Positions 33,939 to 41,882 of a DNA stretch of 44,035 bases are shown in pieces. The translations under genes and the position numbers were made by a program. The stretch spans positions 1-44,035 of the forward strand of contig NZ_JAODNK010000148.1 of NCBI RefSeq assembly GCF_025465275.1. The letters run 5' to 3'. Origin of the DNA: Nocardia sp. GTDB lineage: Bacteria > Actinomycetota > Actinomycetes > Mycobacteriales > Mycobacteriaceae. The notes beneath the pieces are model-generated. The model did no database searches. It was given only the letters and a program-made list of their open reading frames with translations, and was not told the origin of the DNA. Numbering within the stretch: the first letter of the stretch is position 1; each line of letters starts with the position of its first letter.

Positions 33939-34853
33939 ATGGACACCGATCGAATAGATCTCACCGAACTGGAGATCTTCCTGACTCTCGCCGAAGAGCT
34001 CCATTTCGGCCGCACCGCAGTACGACTCGGCCTCTCGCAACCACGGGTGAGCCAGCTGCTGCGCGCGCTGGAGCGCCGGGTGGGCGGTCTCCTGTTCGAG
34101 CGGACCAGCCGCCGCGTGACCCTCAATCCACTGGGCGAACGCCTGCTGCGCGGCCTGCGCCCGGCCTTCGCCGAGCTGCAGCGGGTGGTCGCCGATACCC
34201 GCTCCGCCGCACAGGGTCTGCGCATCGGCTTTCTCGGTCCGTATGTCAGCACACTCACCGAACCGATTGCGCACCACGTGGCCCAGTTCCCGGATTGCCC
34301 CGTCGAGCTGGTCCAGGTGCCGTGGACCGACGTGTTCGGCGCGCTGTACCGCTCGGAGATCGACCTGCAACTGTGTCTGGCGCCCGTCGAGCAACCAGAT
34401 TTGGTCATCGGACCGGAAATCGCCAGCTTCCCTCGCCTCTTGGCAATAGCCAAAACACATCCGAGGGCGAACTCGGCGGTCATCACCCTCGAGGACCTGG
34501 CCGATCTCCCCGTCATCGGTCCGTCCCCGCAGGTGCCACCCGAGTTGGCGCGCACCTTCTGGCCGCCCGCGCTGACCCCCGCCGGGCGCCCGATCCCCCG
34601 GCTACCGGCGGCCCGTACCGAACCGGAAATGCTCGGCACCGTCGCGAACAATCGCGGGGTGTTCCTGACCACCACCGCTATGCCGACCCACTTCTCGCAC
34701 CCCGGTGTGCAGTTCATCCCGTTCACCGGCATGCCGGACGCCCGGGTGGTACTGGTCTGGCGAAAAGGTAATGACGACAGCAAGATTCGCGACTTCGCCA
34801 ATCTCGCTGCGCCTTATCAGCTCACCCCGTCCGGGGCGCGAGCACCCCGGTGA
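33939..34853 (+). CDS. LysR family transcriptional regulator
   Basis: 304 residues. The N-terminal winged helix reads LTELEIFLTLAEELHFGRTAVRLGLSQPRVSQLLRALERRVGG, a LysR signature. The effector domain (~90-295) begins LRIGFLGPYVSTLTEP. It is divergent from the UbiX/UbiD pair, which it presumably activates in response to the aromatic acid substrate. A GAGGAG sequence precedes ATG 33939 at only 2 nt, so translation may not depend on it. Confidence 0.9.
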   Translation: MDTDRIDLTELEIFLTLAEELHFGRTAVRLGLSQPRVSQLLRALERRVGGLLFERTSRRVTLNPLGERLLRGLRPAFAELQRVVADTRSAAQGLRIGFLGPYVSTLTEPIAHHVAQFPDCPVELVQVPWTDVFGALYRSEIDLQLCLAPVEQPDLVIGPEIASFPRLLAIAKTHPRANSAVITLEDLADLPVIGPSPQVPPELARTFWPPALTPAGRPIPRLPAARTEPEMLGTVANNRGVFLTTTAMPTHFSHPGVQFIPFTGMPDARVVLVWRKGNDDSKIRDFANLAAPYQLTPSGARAPR

Positions 34854-34885
34854 TCGCGCCGCCGGGCCCTGCGCCGGAAACCGGA

Positions 34886-35053
34886 TCACGCGGCCTTGCG
34901 GATGGTTCCGGTGCCGGTGCTGGGATCGTCGTGCAGGGCACGGTGCATGGCGCAGCGGTGTACCGGACCCGGCCGGTAGAACGCGGGATCCAGCCGCTGG
35001 ACAAAGGTGAGGTTGTCGCGGCGCCAGCAATCGATGCACACGGACTTGTTCAT
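34886..35053 (-). CDS. Small zinc-ribbon-like protein, 55 residues
   Basis: Not recognised as a family, but well supported as a gene: AAGGAGG lies 5-6 nt before ATG 35053. The protein begins MNKSVCIDCWRR and carries C6-x2-C9 and H32-x-C34-x2-H37, a likely small zinc site, with a basic C-terminus. It follows the MDMPI gene on the same strand after 110 bp and is convergent with the LysR gene. A relation to the small third subunit of UbiD-type decarboxylases was considered, but the motif spacing differs. Confidence 0.6.
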   Translation of the reverse strand: MNKSVCIDCWRRDNLTFVQRLDPAFYRPGPVHRCAMHRALHDDPSTGTGTIRKAA

Positions 35054-35163
35054 GGTGTCCTCCTTGGTCGCCGCTTCCGAAAAGCTTGCAGGGGTGGTGT
35101 TCCCGTTCCCACCCCTGCTCATGCATGACGTGTCCATCCGCTCACCACGACGCGGCCGGATCG

Positions 35164-35817
35164 TTATCCGAGGGTCCGCAATGATCGCTCGGGCAGCATC
35201 CGCGCGCCCTCGCCGGTGAGGGTGGAGAGTCTCGCGGTTCGACCGGCGATGAGCAGCAACAGGTCTGCAGCGGTCCCTTCGATGGCCGGGCCGGTCCCGA
35301 CCGTCCATGCGGTGACGGTGGCGGCGAGGCGGAAACCGGAGAACCGCTCCTGTGCACGGAACAGCCACCTCGTCCGCCAGACCCGATCGAGAGCGAGACA
35401 TGCTGATGCCGTGGGCATTTCATGCTCGAGCCCGAGAGGTAGAGCGATGTCCTGGATGTGGACGAGCACGTCCATCAGACGATCGACCGGGGTGGTGCCG
35501 GGAGGAGTGAGACGCAGCGGGACAACAGCGCGCAGATCGGCGAGAAGTTGCCTAGAGCTGGTCGCATCCGCATAGCGAATCGCCGTGTCGAGATTCAGCC
35601 GGGGGATGCTGCCGCGAGCGCGGATCACATTGGCCAGCAGCGAGAGGAACCTCGGCCGGCTCGACAGAATCACATGGGCGACCACATCGCGTACGCGCCA
35701 GCCGTCGCAGAGGGAAGCGTGGTCCCACTCCGCTTCGGGGAGTGATTCGAGCAATTCGACCAGAGTGGTGCGCTCAGCGGAGACCGCTCGCCAGATTTCA
35801 TCGGGTGTGGTGATCAT
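35164..35817 (-). CDS. Mycothiol-dependent maleylpyruvate isomerase-like (MDMPI/DinB) protein
   Basis: 217 residues from ATG 35817 with AAAGGA upstream. The N-terminal DinB-like four-helix region has the TIGR03083 pattern: LPEAEWDHASLCDGWRVRDVVAHV (~26-49) with metal-type His in VVAHV and a second His in VLVHIQDIALPLG. The family includes mycothiol-dependent isomerases and S-transferases. It is divergent from a MerR regulator whose operator lies in the 20-bp spacer of this gene's promoter, so it is probably induced by that regulator. Confidence 0.85.
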   Translation of the reverse strand: MITTPDEIWRAVSAERTTLVELLESLPEAEWDHASLCDGWRVRDVVAHVILSSRPRFLSLLANVIRARGSIPRLNLDTAIRYADATSSRQLLADLRAVVPLRLTPPGTTPVDRLMDVLVHIQDIALPLGLEHEMPTASACLALDRVWRTRWLFRAQERFSGFRLAATVTAWTVGTGPAIEGTAADLLLLIAGRTARLSTLTGEGARMLPERSLRTLG

Positions 35818-35848
35818 CGGGGTGAAGTCCTTTCCGGTAGGCGCTAGT

Positions 35849-35880
35849 ACCGTAGGAACTCCACCCGAGTGGAGGTTCAA
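35849..35880 (-). promoter_or_regulatory. MerR-type promoter with operator in a 20-bp spacer
   Basis: On the minus strand TTGAAC (35880-35875), a 20-bp spacer containing CTCCAC-N4-GTGGAG-type dyad symmetry (35856-35878), and TACGGT (35854-35849). An overlong spacer filled by a palindrome is the hallmark of MerR-activated promoters. The rightward gene has TACCGT (35848-35853) sharing the same bases, so MerR binding may repress its own gene. Confidence 0.7.
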
Positions 35881-35883
35881 GGG

Positions 35884-36822
35884 ATGGTGACCCACAACAC
35901 ACTTCGCGAGGCGTTGCTGACCATCGGCGAGCTCTCCGAGCTCACGGCGGTTCCCGTCCGCACGATTCGCTTCTATTGCGACAATGGTGTGCTGGAATCG
36001 GTCCGCAGCTCCGGCGGTCACCGCATGTTCGATCGGACTCCGGCGGTGGACCGACTGCTTCTGGTGCGCCGATTGCGGGCGGTCGGGCTGGGTTTGACGG
36101 CGATCACCGGGGTGTTGTCGGGCGAGCACTCGATGGCGGAAGCGGTCGCCGCCGAACGTGCGGCGGTCGATATCGAACTCGGCGCGCTGGCCTGGCGGCG
36201 AGCCTCCCTGTCCGCCATCGAGAATGCGACGCCTGCCGAGCGCGCGGCCCGGCTCGCACTACTGGCCGCGGTGCAGGACGGATTCTCCGCGCACGACACC
36301 CTGGTCGCGTTCTGGCGGCGGATGCTGACGCCATTGCCCCCGGACCTGTTCGAGGCCTTCCTCGACATGAATGTGCCGGAGCCGCTGCGCGACCCGACGC
36401 CCGACCAGGTGGTCGGCTATGCCGAACTCGTCACACTCACCGCGGACAGGTCGTTCGGTGTTGTTGTCTCGCAGCAGCTCTGGCGTTCCGACCCGGCCGC
36501 GATTCGCGACCGAGCCGGTCTGCTCGCCGGAGTCGCCGAGGCCTGCGGTATGGCCGAATCGCATATCGCCCTCGGCGTCGAGCCTTTCCCGTGCAAGGCG
36601 CTGGACCGGTTCGTGGACGCACACGCCACCGCCCGCACCATGCGTGACACCCCCGGCTTCCGCGAACGTCTCCACTCCGGCATGCACGACAATGACCAAC
36701 GCATTCGGCGCTATTGGCACTGCGCGGGCGAGATCATGCGCAGCACAACCACAGCCGGTGCGGGACAGCTCTGGTTGTACAACGCACTCCTCCGGGCGAC
36801 AGACGCACCTATCGCCGGGTAG
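35884..36822 (+). CDS. MerR family transcriptional regulator with long effector domain
   Basis: 312 residues from ATG 35884, with GGAGG 8 nt upstream. The MerR winged helix is LLTIGELSELTAVPVRTIRFYCDNGVLESVRSSGGHRMFD. The C-terminal ~230 residues are helical and not a TipAS or simple MerR effector domain; I do not recognise them. It is divergent from the MDMPI gene, its likely target. Confidence 0.88.
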   Translation: MVTHNTLREALLTIGELSELTAVPVRTIRFYCDNGVLESVRSSGGHRMFDRTPAVDRLLLVRRLRAVGLGLTAITGVLSGEHSMAEAVAAERAAVDIELGALAWRRASLSAIENATPAERAARLALLAAVQDGFSAHDTLVAFWRRMLTPLPPDLFEAFLDMNVPEPLRDPTPDQVVGYAELVTLTADRSFGVVVSQQLWRSDPAAIRDRAGLLAGVAEACGMAESHIALGVEPFPCKALDRFVDAHATARTMRDTPGFRERLHSGMHDNDQRIRRYWHCAGEIMRSTTTAGAGQLWLYNALLRATDAPIAG

Positions 36823-36831
36823 CGGCCTGAA

Positions 36832-37209
36832 TCAGGCGGCCGCGGCGGCGGTGCGCAGCGTGGCCATGGCCAGCTTCGGATCGGCCACGTCGACAACGAG
36901 GCGGGTGATAGGCCCACCGGAGAGTTCGATACGAATGCCCTGGCCGACGAATTGGGTGTCCCAGAATTCCTTGCGGCCCTTGCCTCGGAAGGTACCGGCC
37001 GCGATCACGCCGGGAAAGAAGGTGCCGGGCGCGCGCACCCACGGCGGGCGCAGATCCACTTCGGCCATGACGACCTGGGTGATCTGCGATAGATCGAAGG
37101 TGACATGCTCCCGCAGCGCCAGCACGCGATGCGCTCCGGTTACATGCACTGTCACAGTCGTCCCCGTGAGCTCGAACTCGACCATCGTGGACCTCGCTTT
37201 CACCGACAC
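36832..37209 (-). CDS. Hypothetical protein, PH-like beta-rich
   Basis: 125 residues from GTG 37209, chosen because AAGGAG lies 5 nt upstream; ATG 37185 with GAGG is an alternative. The sequence alternates short beta strands (MVEFELTGTTVTVHVTG, HVTFDLSQITQVVMAE) with a Gly/Arg loop GTFRGKGRKEFW and ends in Ala-rich helix. This resembles bacterial PH-like proteins, but the link is by pattern only. It has no signal or membrane segment. Confidence 0.7.
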   Translation of the reverse strand: MSVKARSTMVEFELTGTTVTVHVTGAHRVLALREHVTFDLSQITQVVMAEVDLRPPWVRAPGTFFPGVIAAGTFRGKGRKEFWDTQFVGQGIRIELSGGPITRLVVDVADPKLAMATLRTAAAAA

Positions 37210-37535
37210 TGTTACTCCTTCCAGAGTGCCGCGCGGTCCTGGTCATAGCCTGAGGTTCTCCTGCGATTACGCACAGACTTTCGAATCGATCCAGGTAGAA
37301 GGCTTGCCATTTTCTCAGAACGCCTCAGATTCCAGTTTTGCTAGAAATTCGTGAACCACTCGGGTCGGGCTGTTCGGCGGGTGGCGCGAAGGGTTCGCGT
37401 ATTTGCCCGTGGCCGTACGTGTTTCGGGGTTTCGGTGCCACTATTTTTAGGGGCGTCGACAGTTCGCTCGTCCGGCATCGGTCGGTGCGGTCCGGAGGTA
37501 GCCACGACAGGTCGAGTCGAACCAGGGGGCCGATC
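37210..37535. other. Intergenic region without a gene
   Basis: The 326 bp between divergent genes hold no convincing ORF. The right part is T-rich and contains CACTATTTTTAGG, where TATTTT could be a -10 box for the lipoprotein gene. Nothing else was recognised. Confidence 0.4.
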
Positions 37536-38736
37536 ATGACCGGTCGATGGCGAACGTCCTCGCTCGCAATGTTTTTCGTGGCGGCGGCGCTGCTCGCGGC
37601 GTGCTCGATCGCCGGTACGCCGATCTCGAGGCCCATCGATGTGCGGGTACTGGATGTCGGTGCCTATCCGTTGACGCCCCACACCTACGATCGTCCGGCA
37701 GGGATCTACGGTGCGCTGGTCGAGGGCATGCGGATGTCCGCGGCGCTGGTTCCGGACGTGCAGGTCGATCCGATGCTCGCAGTGGGCCGGCCGAGCGGGG
37801 TGTTGCGCGATGACGACATGGCGGTAGAGCTGGGCGGCGTGCCTGACGCCGCGAAGACCGTACTGACGCGGGAAGGCATGCTGGTCGGCTATGCCGTGAA
37901 CGGGTCCGATACGCAAGGTTCCCGACCGAGTCCCGCCGAGACCGCGCTGACCTGCACGCTGCTGCGGTTTCCCGATGCCGCCGCATGCCGAGCGGGCAGC
38001 GACCGAACTGGAGGCCGCCGATCTCGCCTCGGCGCCGGACCAGAATCGCAAGCTCACCCTCACCGATTATGCTGCCGCGCAGATTCATTGGCATCCGGGC
38101 ACACCCGGCATCGGCGCGTATCTCGCGCACGGTGAGTTCGTGCTCCGGGTCTCGGTGCGGCGGCCCGTGGCGGACGAGAACGATCTACTCGGGTGGGTAC
38201 GGCGGGCCTTCGATGTGCAACTCGACGCCGTGGACAAGTTCGTTCCCACTCCGGCAACGGATTTCGCGGCACTGCGCCTCGATAAGGAAGGCATGCTGGC
38301 CCGTTCCATGGTCGGGCTGCGCGACGATCGCAGTCCGGACATCGCGGCCTTCGCCGTCTACAGTACGAACTACCTCACCGCGACCTCCACGGATTCGGTC
38401 ACCTGGCAGCGGATATTGCAGGACGCGGGGGCGGACGCGATGTCCTACCTGGAACACGATTTGTTGTTTCGCGTGCGCGATGCGCAAGCCGGCCATGGGC
38501 TCGCCGCCGCCGTGGTTCTCCTCCGCCACACCGAATACCGGGACATGGACGGCCCCGCCCATGTCCCCGATGCCCAGTGTCTGGCGCTGGATCCGAAGGC
38601 GCCTTCCGCGGGTTCTCAGCCCTACAAGTGCTATCTCGCCTACGGCCGGTATGTCGATGTGCTCAACGACTTCGACAAGACCGCCATCCTGCGTCGCACC
38701 GCCGCCGAATACGCCCTGTTGGCCGACAGCTTCTAG
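37536..38736 (+). pseudogene. DUF7373-like lipoprotein gene with a frameshift
   Basis: Frame 1 runs from ATG 37536 with a lipoprotein signal peptide (FFVAAALLAAC, lipobox LAAC), then a family-like start (RVLDVGAYPLTPHTYDRPAG, YGALVEGMRMSAALVPD). It leaves the sensible sequence near 37980. Frame +1 takes over at about 37985 (ERAATELEAADLASAP) and continues to TAG 38736 (YKCYLAYGRYVDVLND). One extra base in the gcatgcc region would explain it. The intact product would be about 400 residues, as usual for this Nocardia lipoprotein family. It may be a true pseudogene or a sequencing error. Confidence 0.7.
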
Positions 38737-38754
38737 CCGCCCCTTGCGCTATTC

Positions 38755-38776
38755 CTCGGTCTTTTCGAAGACCGAG
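38755..38776 (+). terminator. Hairpin after the lipoprotein gene
   Basis: A perfect 9-bp stem CTCGGTCTT / AAGACCGAG with loop TTCG starts 18 bp after the stop and is followed by a T-containing stretch (TTGCCGTCTT). Confidence 0.55.
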
Positions 38777-38925
38777 TTGCCGTCTTCGTCGACCCAGGCG
38801 GGCATGTCACTTCTCGAGCACGTTTCGCGGCGCGCCAGCTATGGCCACCGCCAGGATGCGCGATGTCAGCGCCATCCTGCATGCTGACGAGTAACCCGAC
38901 CGTTCCACCCTCCCCGGAGCGCACC

Positions 38926-39270
38926 ATGCCGACCCGCCACACCGCGTCGAGCTCGTTGTCCGACACCGAGATCCAGCACATCACCGCAGAAATCGCGGCA
39001 GGCCGCCCACCCCGCGTCTGGTTCACCGCCGAAGCCGTCGGCATGCCCGAAGGACAATCCGGCAAAGTGCGCGCCCTCGCCGACCCCAACGAGCCCGACT
39101 ACCTGCGCGTGCAACCCACCGGATCCGACGACACCCTGGCGTTCTCCCCCACCGAACTCACCCTCACCAAACCCAGCCGCCGGCGCACAACGCACCAGCG
39201 CCCAGACACCGAACCACCCACACTGTTCGACGACATCGACGGCGAAGACCGTGCCAGTGGGTGGCCGTAA
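38926..39270 (+). CDS. Hypothetical protein, 114 residues
   Basis: Starts at ATG 38926 with GGAG 7 nt upstream. The sequence reads SDTEIQHITAEIAAGRPPRVWFTAEAVGMPEGQSGKV, followed by a compact beta-rich stretch (DYLRVQPTGSDDTLAFSPTELTL), then a basic and acidic low-complexity tail (KPSRRRTTHQRP, LFDDIDGED). I have no named family. Its place beside a recombinase suggests an accessory element gene. Codon use looks like the host. Confidence 0.65.
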   Translation: MPTRHTASSSLSDTEIQHITAEIAAGRPPRVWFTAEAVGMPEGQSGKVRALADPNEPDYLRVQPTGSDDTLAFSPTELTLTKPSRRRTTHQRPDTEPPTLFDDIDGEDRASGWP

Positions 39271-39386
39271 AAAAACAGCCTACGCTCCTGAGAAATCGAT
39301 CACGCGCAGACATTACCTCCCCGACAATGGTTGCGGCACACCCGATTCGGGGGTCGGGGAACACCCACGAGAAAAGTCACGCTAAG

Positions 39387-39425
39387 CAGTTACCGCACAT
39401 AGTGTCCTACTATGTGCGGTAACTG
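39387..39425. repeat. 16-7-16 bp palindrome upstream of the recombinase, with a third half-site
   Basis: CAGTTACCGCACATAG (39387-39402), 7-bp spacer TGTCCTA, CTATGTGCGGTAACTG (39410-39425) is a perfect inverted repeat. A third copy of the 12-bp core CTATGTGCGGTA is at 39476-39487, 20 bp before the recombinase ATG. Inverted 11-16 bp arms around a 6-8 bp spacer are the usual core-site layout for tyrosine recombinases; an operator role is the alternative. Confidence 0.8.
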
Positions 39426-39506
39426 CCGAGACGAGCTGGCGCGATGGGCCTCTCGCGACGGGTCGACTCGGGAAACTATGTGCGGTAGCGCGGGTGGAGG
39501 TCCCCA

Positions 39507-40445
39507 ATGGGTCAGGTTCGACGGCTGCCGCGGCCGACAAGCGGTGTGCGGCTGGCGGATGCGGTAAAGATCTACCTCGCCACGATCACGGTGCCCAACA
39601 CCCGCGAGACCTACGCGACGGCATTGGAGCGCCTCGTCACCGACTTCGGTGCCGACACCGATGTGGCGTTGCTGGGCGAGGAACCCGATCGGGTGAGTGG
39701 CTGGTTCACGTTCGTGTGGGGCGCCACAGCAGCCAAGACGTTCAATATCAGGTTGACCGCGCTCGGTTCGGCGTGCGCGTACTGGCGCGAGCAGCAGTGG
39801 TTGAGCGGTGATCCGCTGGTGCGTTTGCGGGCGCGACCGGCACCGCCGGACACCAGCAAGGCGCTGAGCACGCAGCGGATCGCCGAGATCCTGGGATCGG
39901 ATGTGCCGCTGCGGGAACGTGTTTTGTGGCATGTGCTCTATGAATCCTCGGCGCGCGCCGAGGAGGTACTGATGCTCGACGTGCCCGATTTGGACACGAC
40001 GAATCGGTGTGCGGTGGTGACCCGCAAGGGCGGTGCCCGCGATCTGATCGCGTGGCAGACCGGCACCGCGCGGCTGCTGCCGCGGCTATTGGCCGGGCGC
40101 AAGTCCGGTCCGGTGTTCCTGACCGATCGCAAGGCCCGCTCGTCGGTCGCGCGCGCGGATGTCGACCCGTCGACCGGGCGCGGCCGACTGTCCTATCGCC
40201 GTGCGGCGGAGCTGTTCGAGGTCCACACCAGTGGGTTCGACGGCGGCCCGTACACGCTGCATCAGCTGCGACATTCGCGGCTCACCCACGCGGCCGAGGC
40301 CGGCGCCTCGACGCCGGTGTTGATGAAGTTGTCCGGGCACACCTCGGTGCGAAGTCTGACCAAGTACGCGAAGATTTCCGATGAAGGACTCGTTCGATAC
40401 CAGGCAGAGAGCGATCCAGCGGCGCGGCGTCGACCGGGGCGATGA
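39507..40445 (+). CDS. Tyrosine recombinase / integrase
   Basis: 312 residues. An N-terminal SAM-like core-binding domain (~15-110) is followed by the catalytic domain. Active-site residues are R150 (ESSARAEE), K174 (TRKGG), H252 and R255 (HQLRH), H278 (SGHTS) and nucleophile Y287 (TKYAK). The protein is complete and should be active. No tRNA gene lies next to it, so it is not a classical tRNA-integrating element in this view. Palindromic repeats directly upstream are candidate target or operator sites. Confidence 0.92.
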   Translation: MGQVRRLPRPTSGVRLADAVKIYLATITVPNTRETYATALERLVTDFGADTDVALLGEEPDRVSGWFTFVWGATAAKTFNIRLTALGSACAYWREQQWLSGDPLVRLRARPAPPDTSKALSTQRIAEILGSDVPLRERVLWHVLYESSARAEEVLMLDVPDLDTTNRCAVVTRKGGARDLIAWQTGTARLLPRLLAGRKSGPVFLTDRKARSSVARADVDPSTGRGRLSYRRAAELFEVHTSGFDGGPYTLHQLRHSRLTHAAEAGASTPVLMKLSGHTSVRSLTKYAKISDEGLVRYQAESDPAARRRPGR

Positions 40446-40607
40446 CAGGCTCGGCGCTGGGTACGAGTTCGGGGTGCGTGTCCAGGAATCATGGTCACCG
40501 CCTCCCACCTGCGCAGAAGACGGGACCAGGTACGGCCGGTCGAACGCACCGTAATGCCTGCGGGCCTTGCGATACCCAGCACGCGAGGAGATCCCGCAGA
40601 CCCTCGA

Positions 40608-41191
40608 TCAGCCCCGAGTGAGCAGGAAATTCACTACTACATCGGCGAACTCGTCGCGATACGCCTCCGTGCTGGATGTATCCAGGCCACCATTGTTGAC
40701 CCGATACCGACCGTTGACGAACACCGCTGGCACTTCGAGTTCACGGACATCCTCTACCACCCTGAGATCCTGTGCCGTCTTGTGCTGTTGGTCTGTCAGC
40801 ATTCTGGTCTCAAAGGAGGTCATCGCGCGGTGATAGTCCTCGGCTGGGATGCCCGCGGCAACGAACACCTCACCGATATCGCTGGGGGTTTTTACCGTCT
40901 GGGTCTTCCGAATGCCTTCGTACAAGGGAACTTTGACCTGGTCCTGGACTCCCAGAACCGTGGCCGCAGCCCATGCCTGGGTCAACTGCTTTGCCAGGGG
41001 ACCCATGAAATCCGCGTGATAGATGGCCTGCTTGGTCCCGCGGGGACAGCCTTGCTGATCGCGGCGGGGATGCGGTTCATCTCGAAGAGATTGCTGTTCG
41101 GACAATAGAAGGAAAAGAGCCGCAGTACCTGCGGCTCCATGATTACGGGTTCGCCCAGCGTCACATACTGCTTGCCGTTCACGTAGGTCAT
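40608..41191 (-). pseudogene. DsbA-type thiol:disulfide oxidoreductase remnant (Escherichia-type)
   Basis: From ATG 41191 (GGAGGAG 9 nt upstream) the frame reads YVNGKQYVTLGEPV...PQVLRLFSFYCPNSNLFE, then near 41040 one base is missing. The next frame continues AIYHADFMG..., LTQAWAAATVLGVQDQVKVP, KTQTVKTPSDIGEVF and VPAVFVNGRY to 40608. The order and many residues match E. coli DsbA ([45 protein letters not shown]). The active site CPHC has become CPNS, and there is no signal peptide: the gene starts about where mature DsbA starts. An active periplasmic oxidase is therefore unlikely. It looks like a decayed transferred gene. Confidence 0.8.
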
Positions 41192-41882
41192 GTTCGTCGA
41201 TCTCCTCCGGCGAGTTGTCCGGGTGCGCCACCGCTACCCATGGCGAACACCCGCTTCAAGGAAGCGCAATCTCTCTGTCCCGCAGCGCGAATCAGACTGT
41301 CCGGTGTGTAGCGGTGCCCCGGACATCACCCATGTTCGGTCAAGATCGATGCTCCGTGTTAGCTTTCGGCCGATCGGTCCGTGGCTGTGGACCTACCCGT
41401 GGGACCTACCCGAGCTGGTCGTCGTCCCGGCCGGTGTGCCGGTGCCCGAGACAGGGGCGAAGAACTCCGGCTCCTCGGCACTCATGGGGGTTCCAGTAGT
41501 AATCGCCGAAAAAACAACGGATATGGCGTAATGCCTTGGTGAGGTGGGGATTCGTTGGGTTCAGCTGCGCGACGAGGTGCTGATCTGGCCGCGTGGGCGG
41601 CCGGTAGTTGGGCGGCGATCCCGACCACCCCCGTCACTGGATCGGCCGCACACCTGACCGAACCTGACATCGCCCGCGAACTAGAGAGGTTCATCACCGC
41701 TGCGCACGCCATATCCCCGGGCCGACCCTGATGACCTGTCGATCGCGAGCCGCTGCATGAACGCCCGCGCAGGCGGGCGGGCGATGTTCCACTCGCACTG
41801 GAAAGGGGCAGTCGCCCGGCCACTTCGGCCGAGTGCACCGTGGCCGGCCGCTCGTGCGCGCCTAGGACAGCGAGATCTCATG
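41192..41882. other. Region without a convincing gene
   Basis: About 690 bp hold only short, mutually overlapping frames. A rightward frame from about 41540 to TGA 41731 reads like a protein end (AAWAAGSWAAIPTTPVTG, HLTEPDIARELERFITAAH), and another ends at 41531. These may be remnants of one frameshifted gene. The 54-bp direct repeat copy A (41745-41798) lies here. Confidence 0.4.
41745..41798. repeat. 54-bp direct repeat, copy A
   Basis: Matches 43457-43510 in the same orientation with two substitutions by eye (both begin GCGAGCCGC, share CATGAACGCCCGCGCAGG and end in CCACTCGCAC). The two copies bracket the ltrA gene. Confidence 0.85.

Noticed and set aside
34886..35053. Small third subunit (BsdD/VdcD type) of the UbiD decarboxylase
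   Set aside because: The Cys/His spacing and length differ from that family, and the gene is separated from UbiX/UbiD by the LysR gene and faces the MDMPI unit.
38749..38880. Overlapping tiny minus-strand ORFs (22 and 18 codons, the latter starting MPAWVDEDGNSVFEKTEE)
   Set aside because: Codon pattern is suggestive, but both are very short, the second overlaps the lipoprotein terminator hairpin, and no clear ribosome binding site supports them.
41482..41838. 118-residue minus-strand frame in the gap before ltrA
   Set aside because: Ser/Arg/Ala-rich without domain-like sequence, spans one copy of the 54-bp repeat, and competes with other frames of equal quality.
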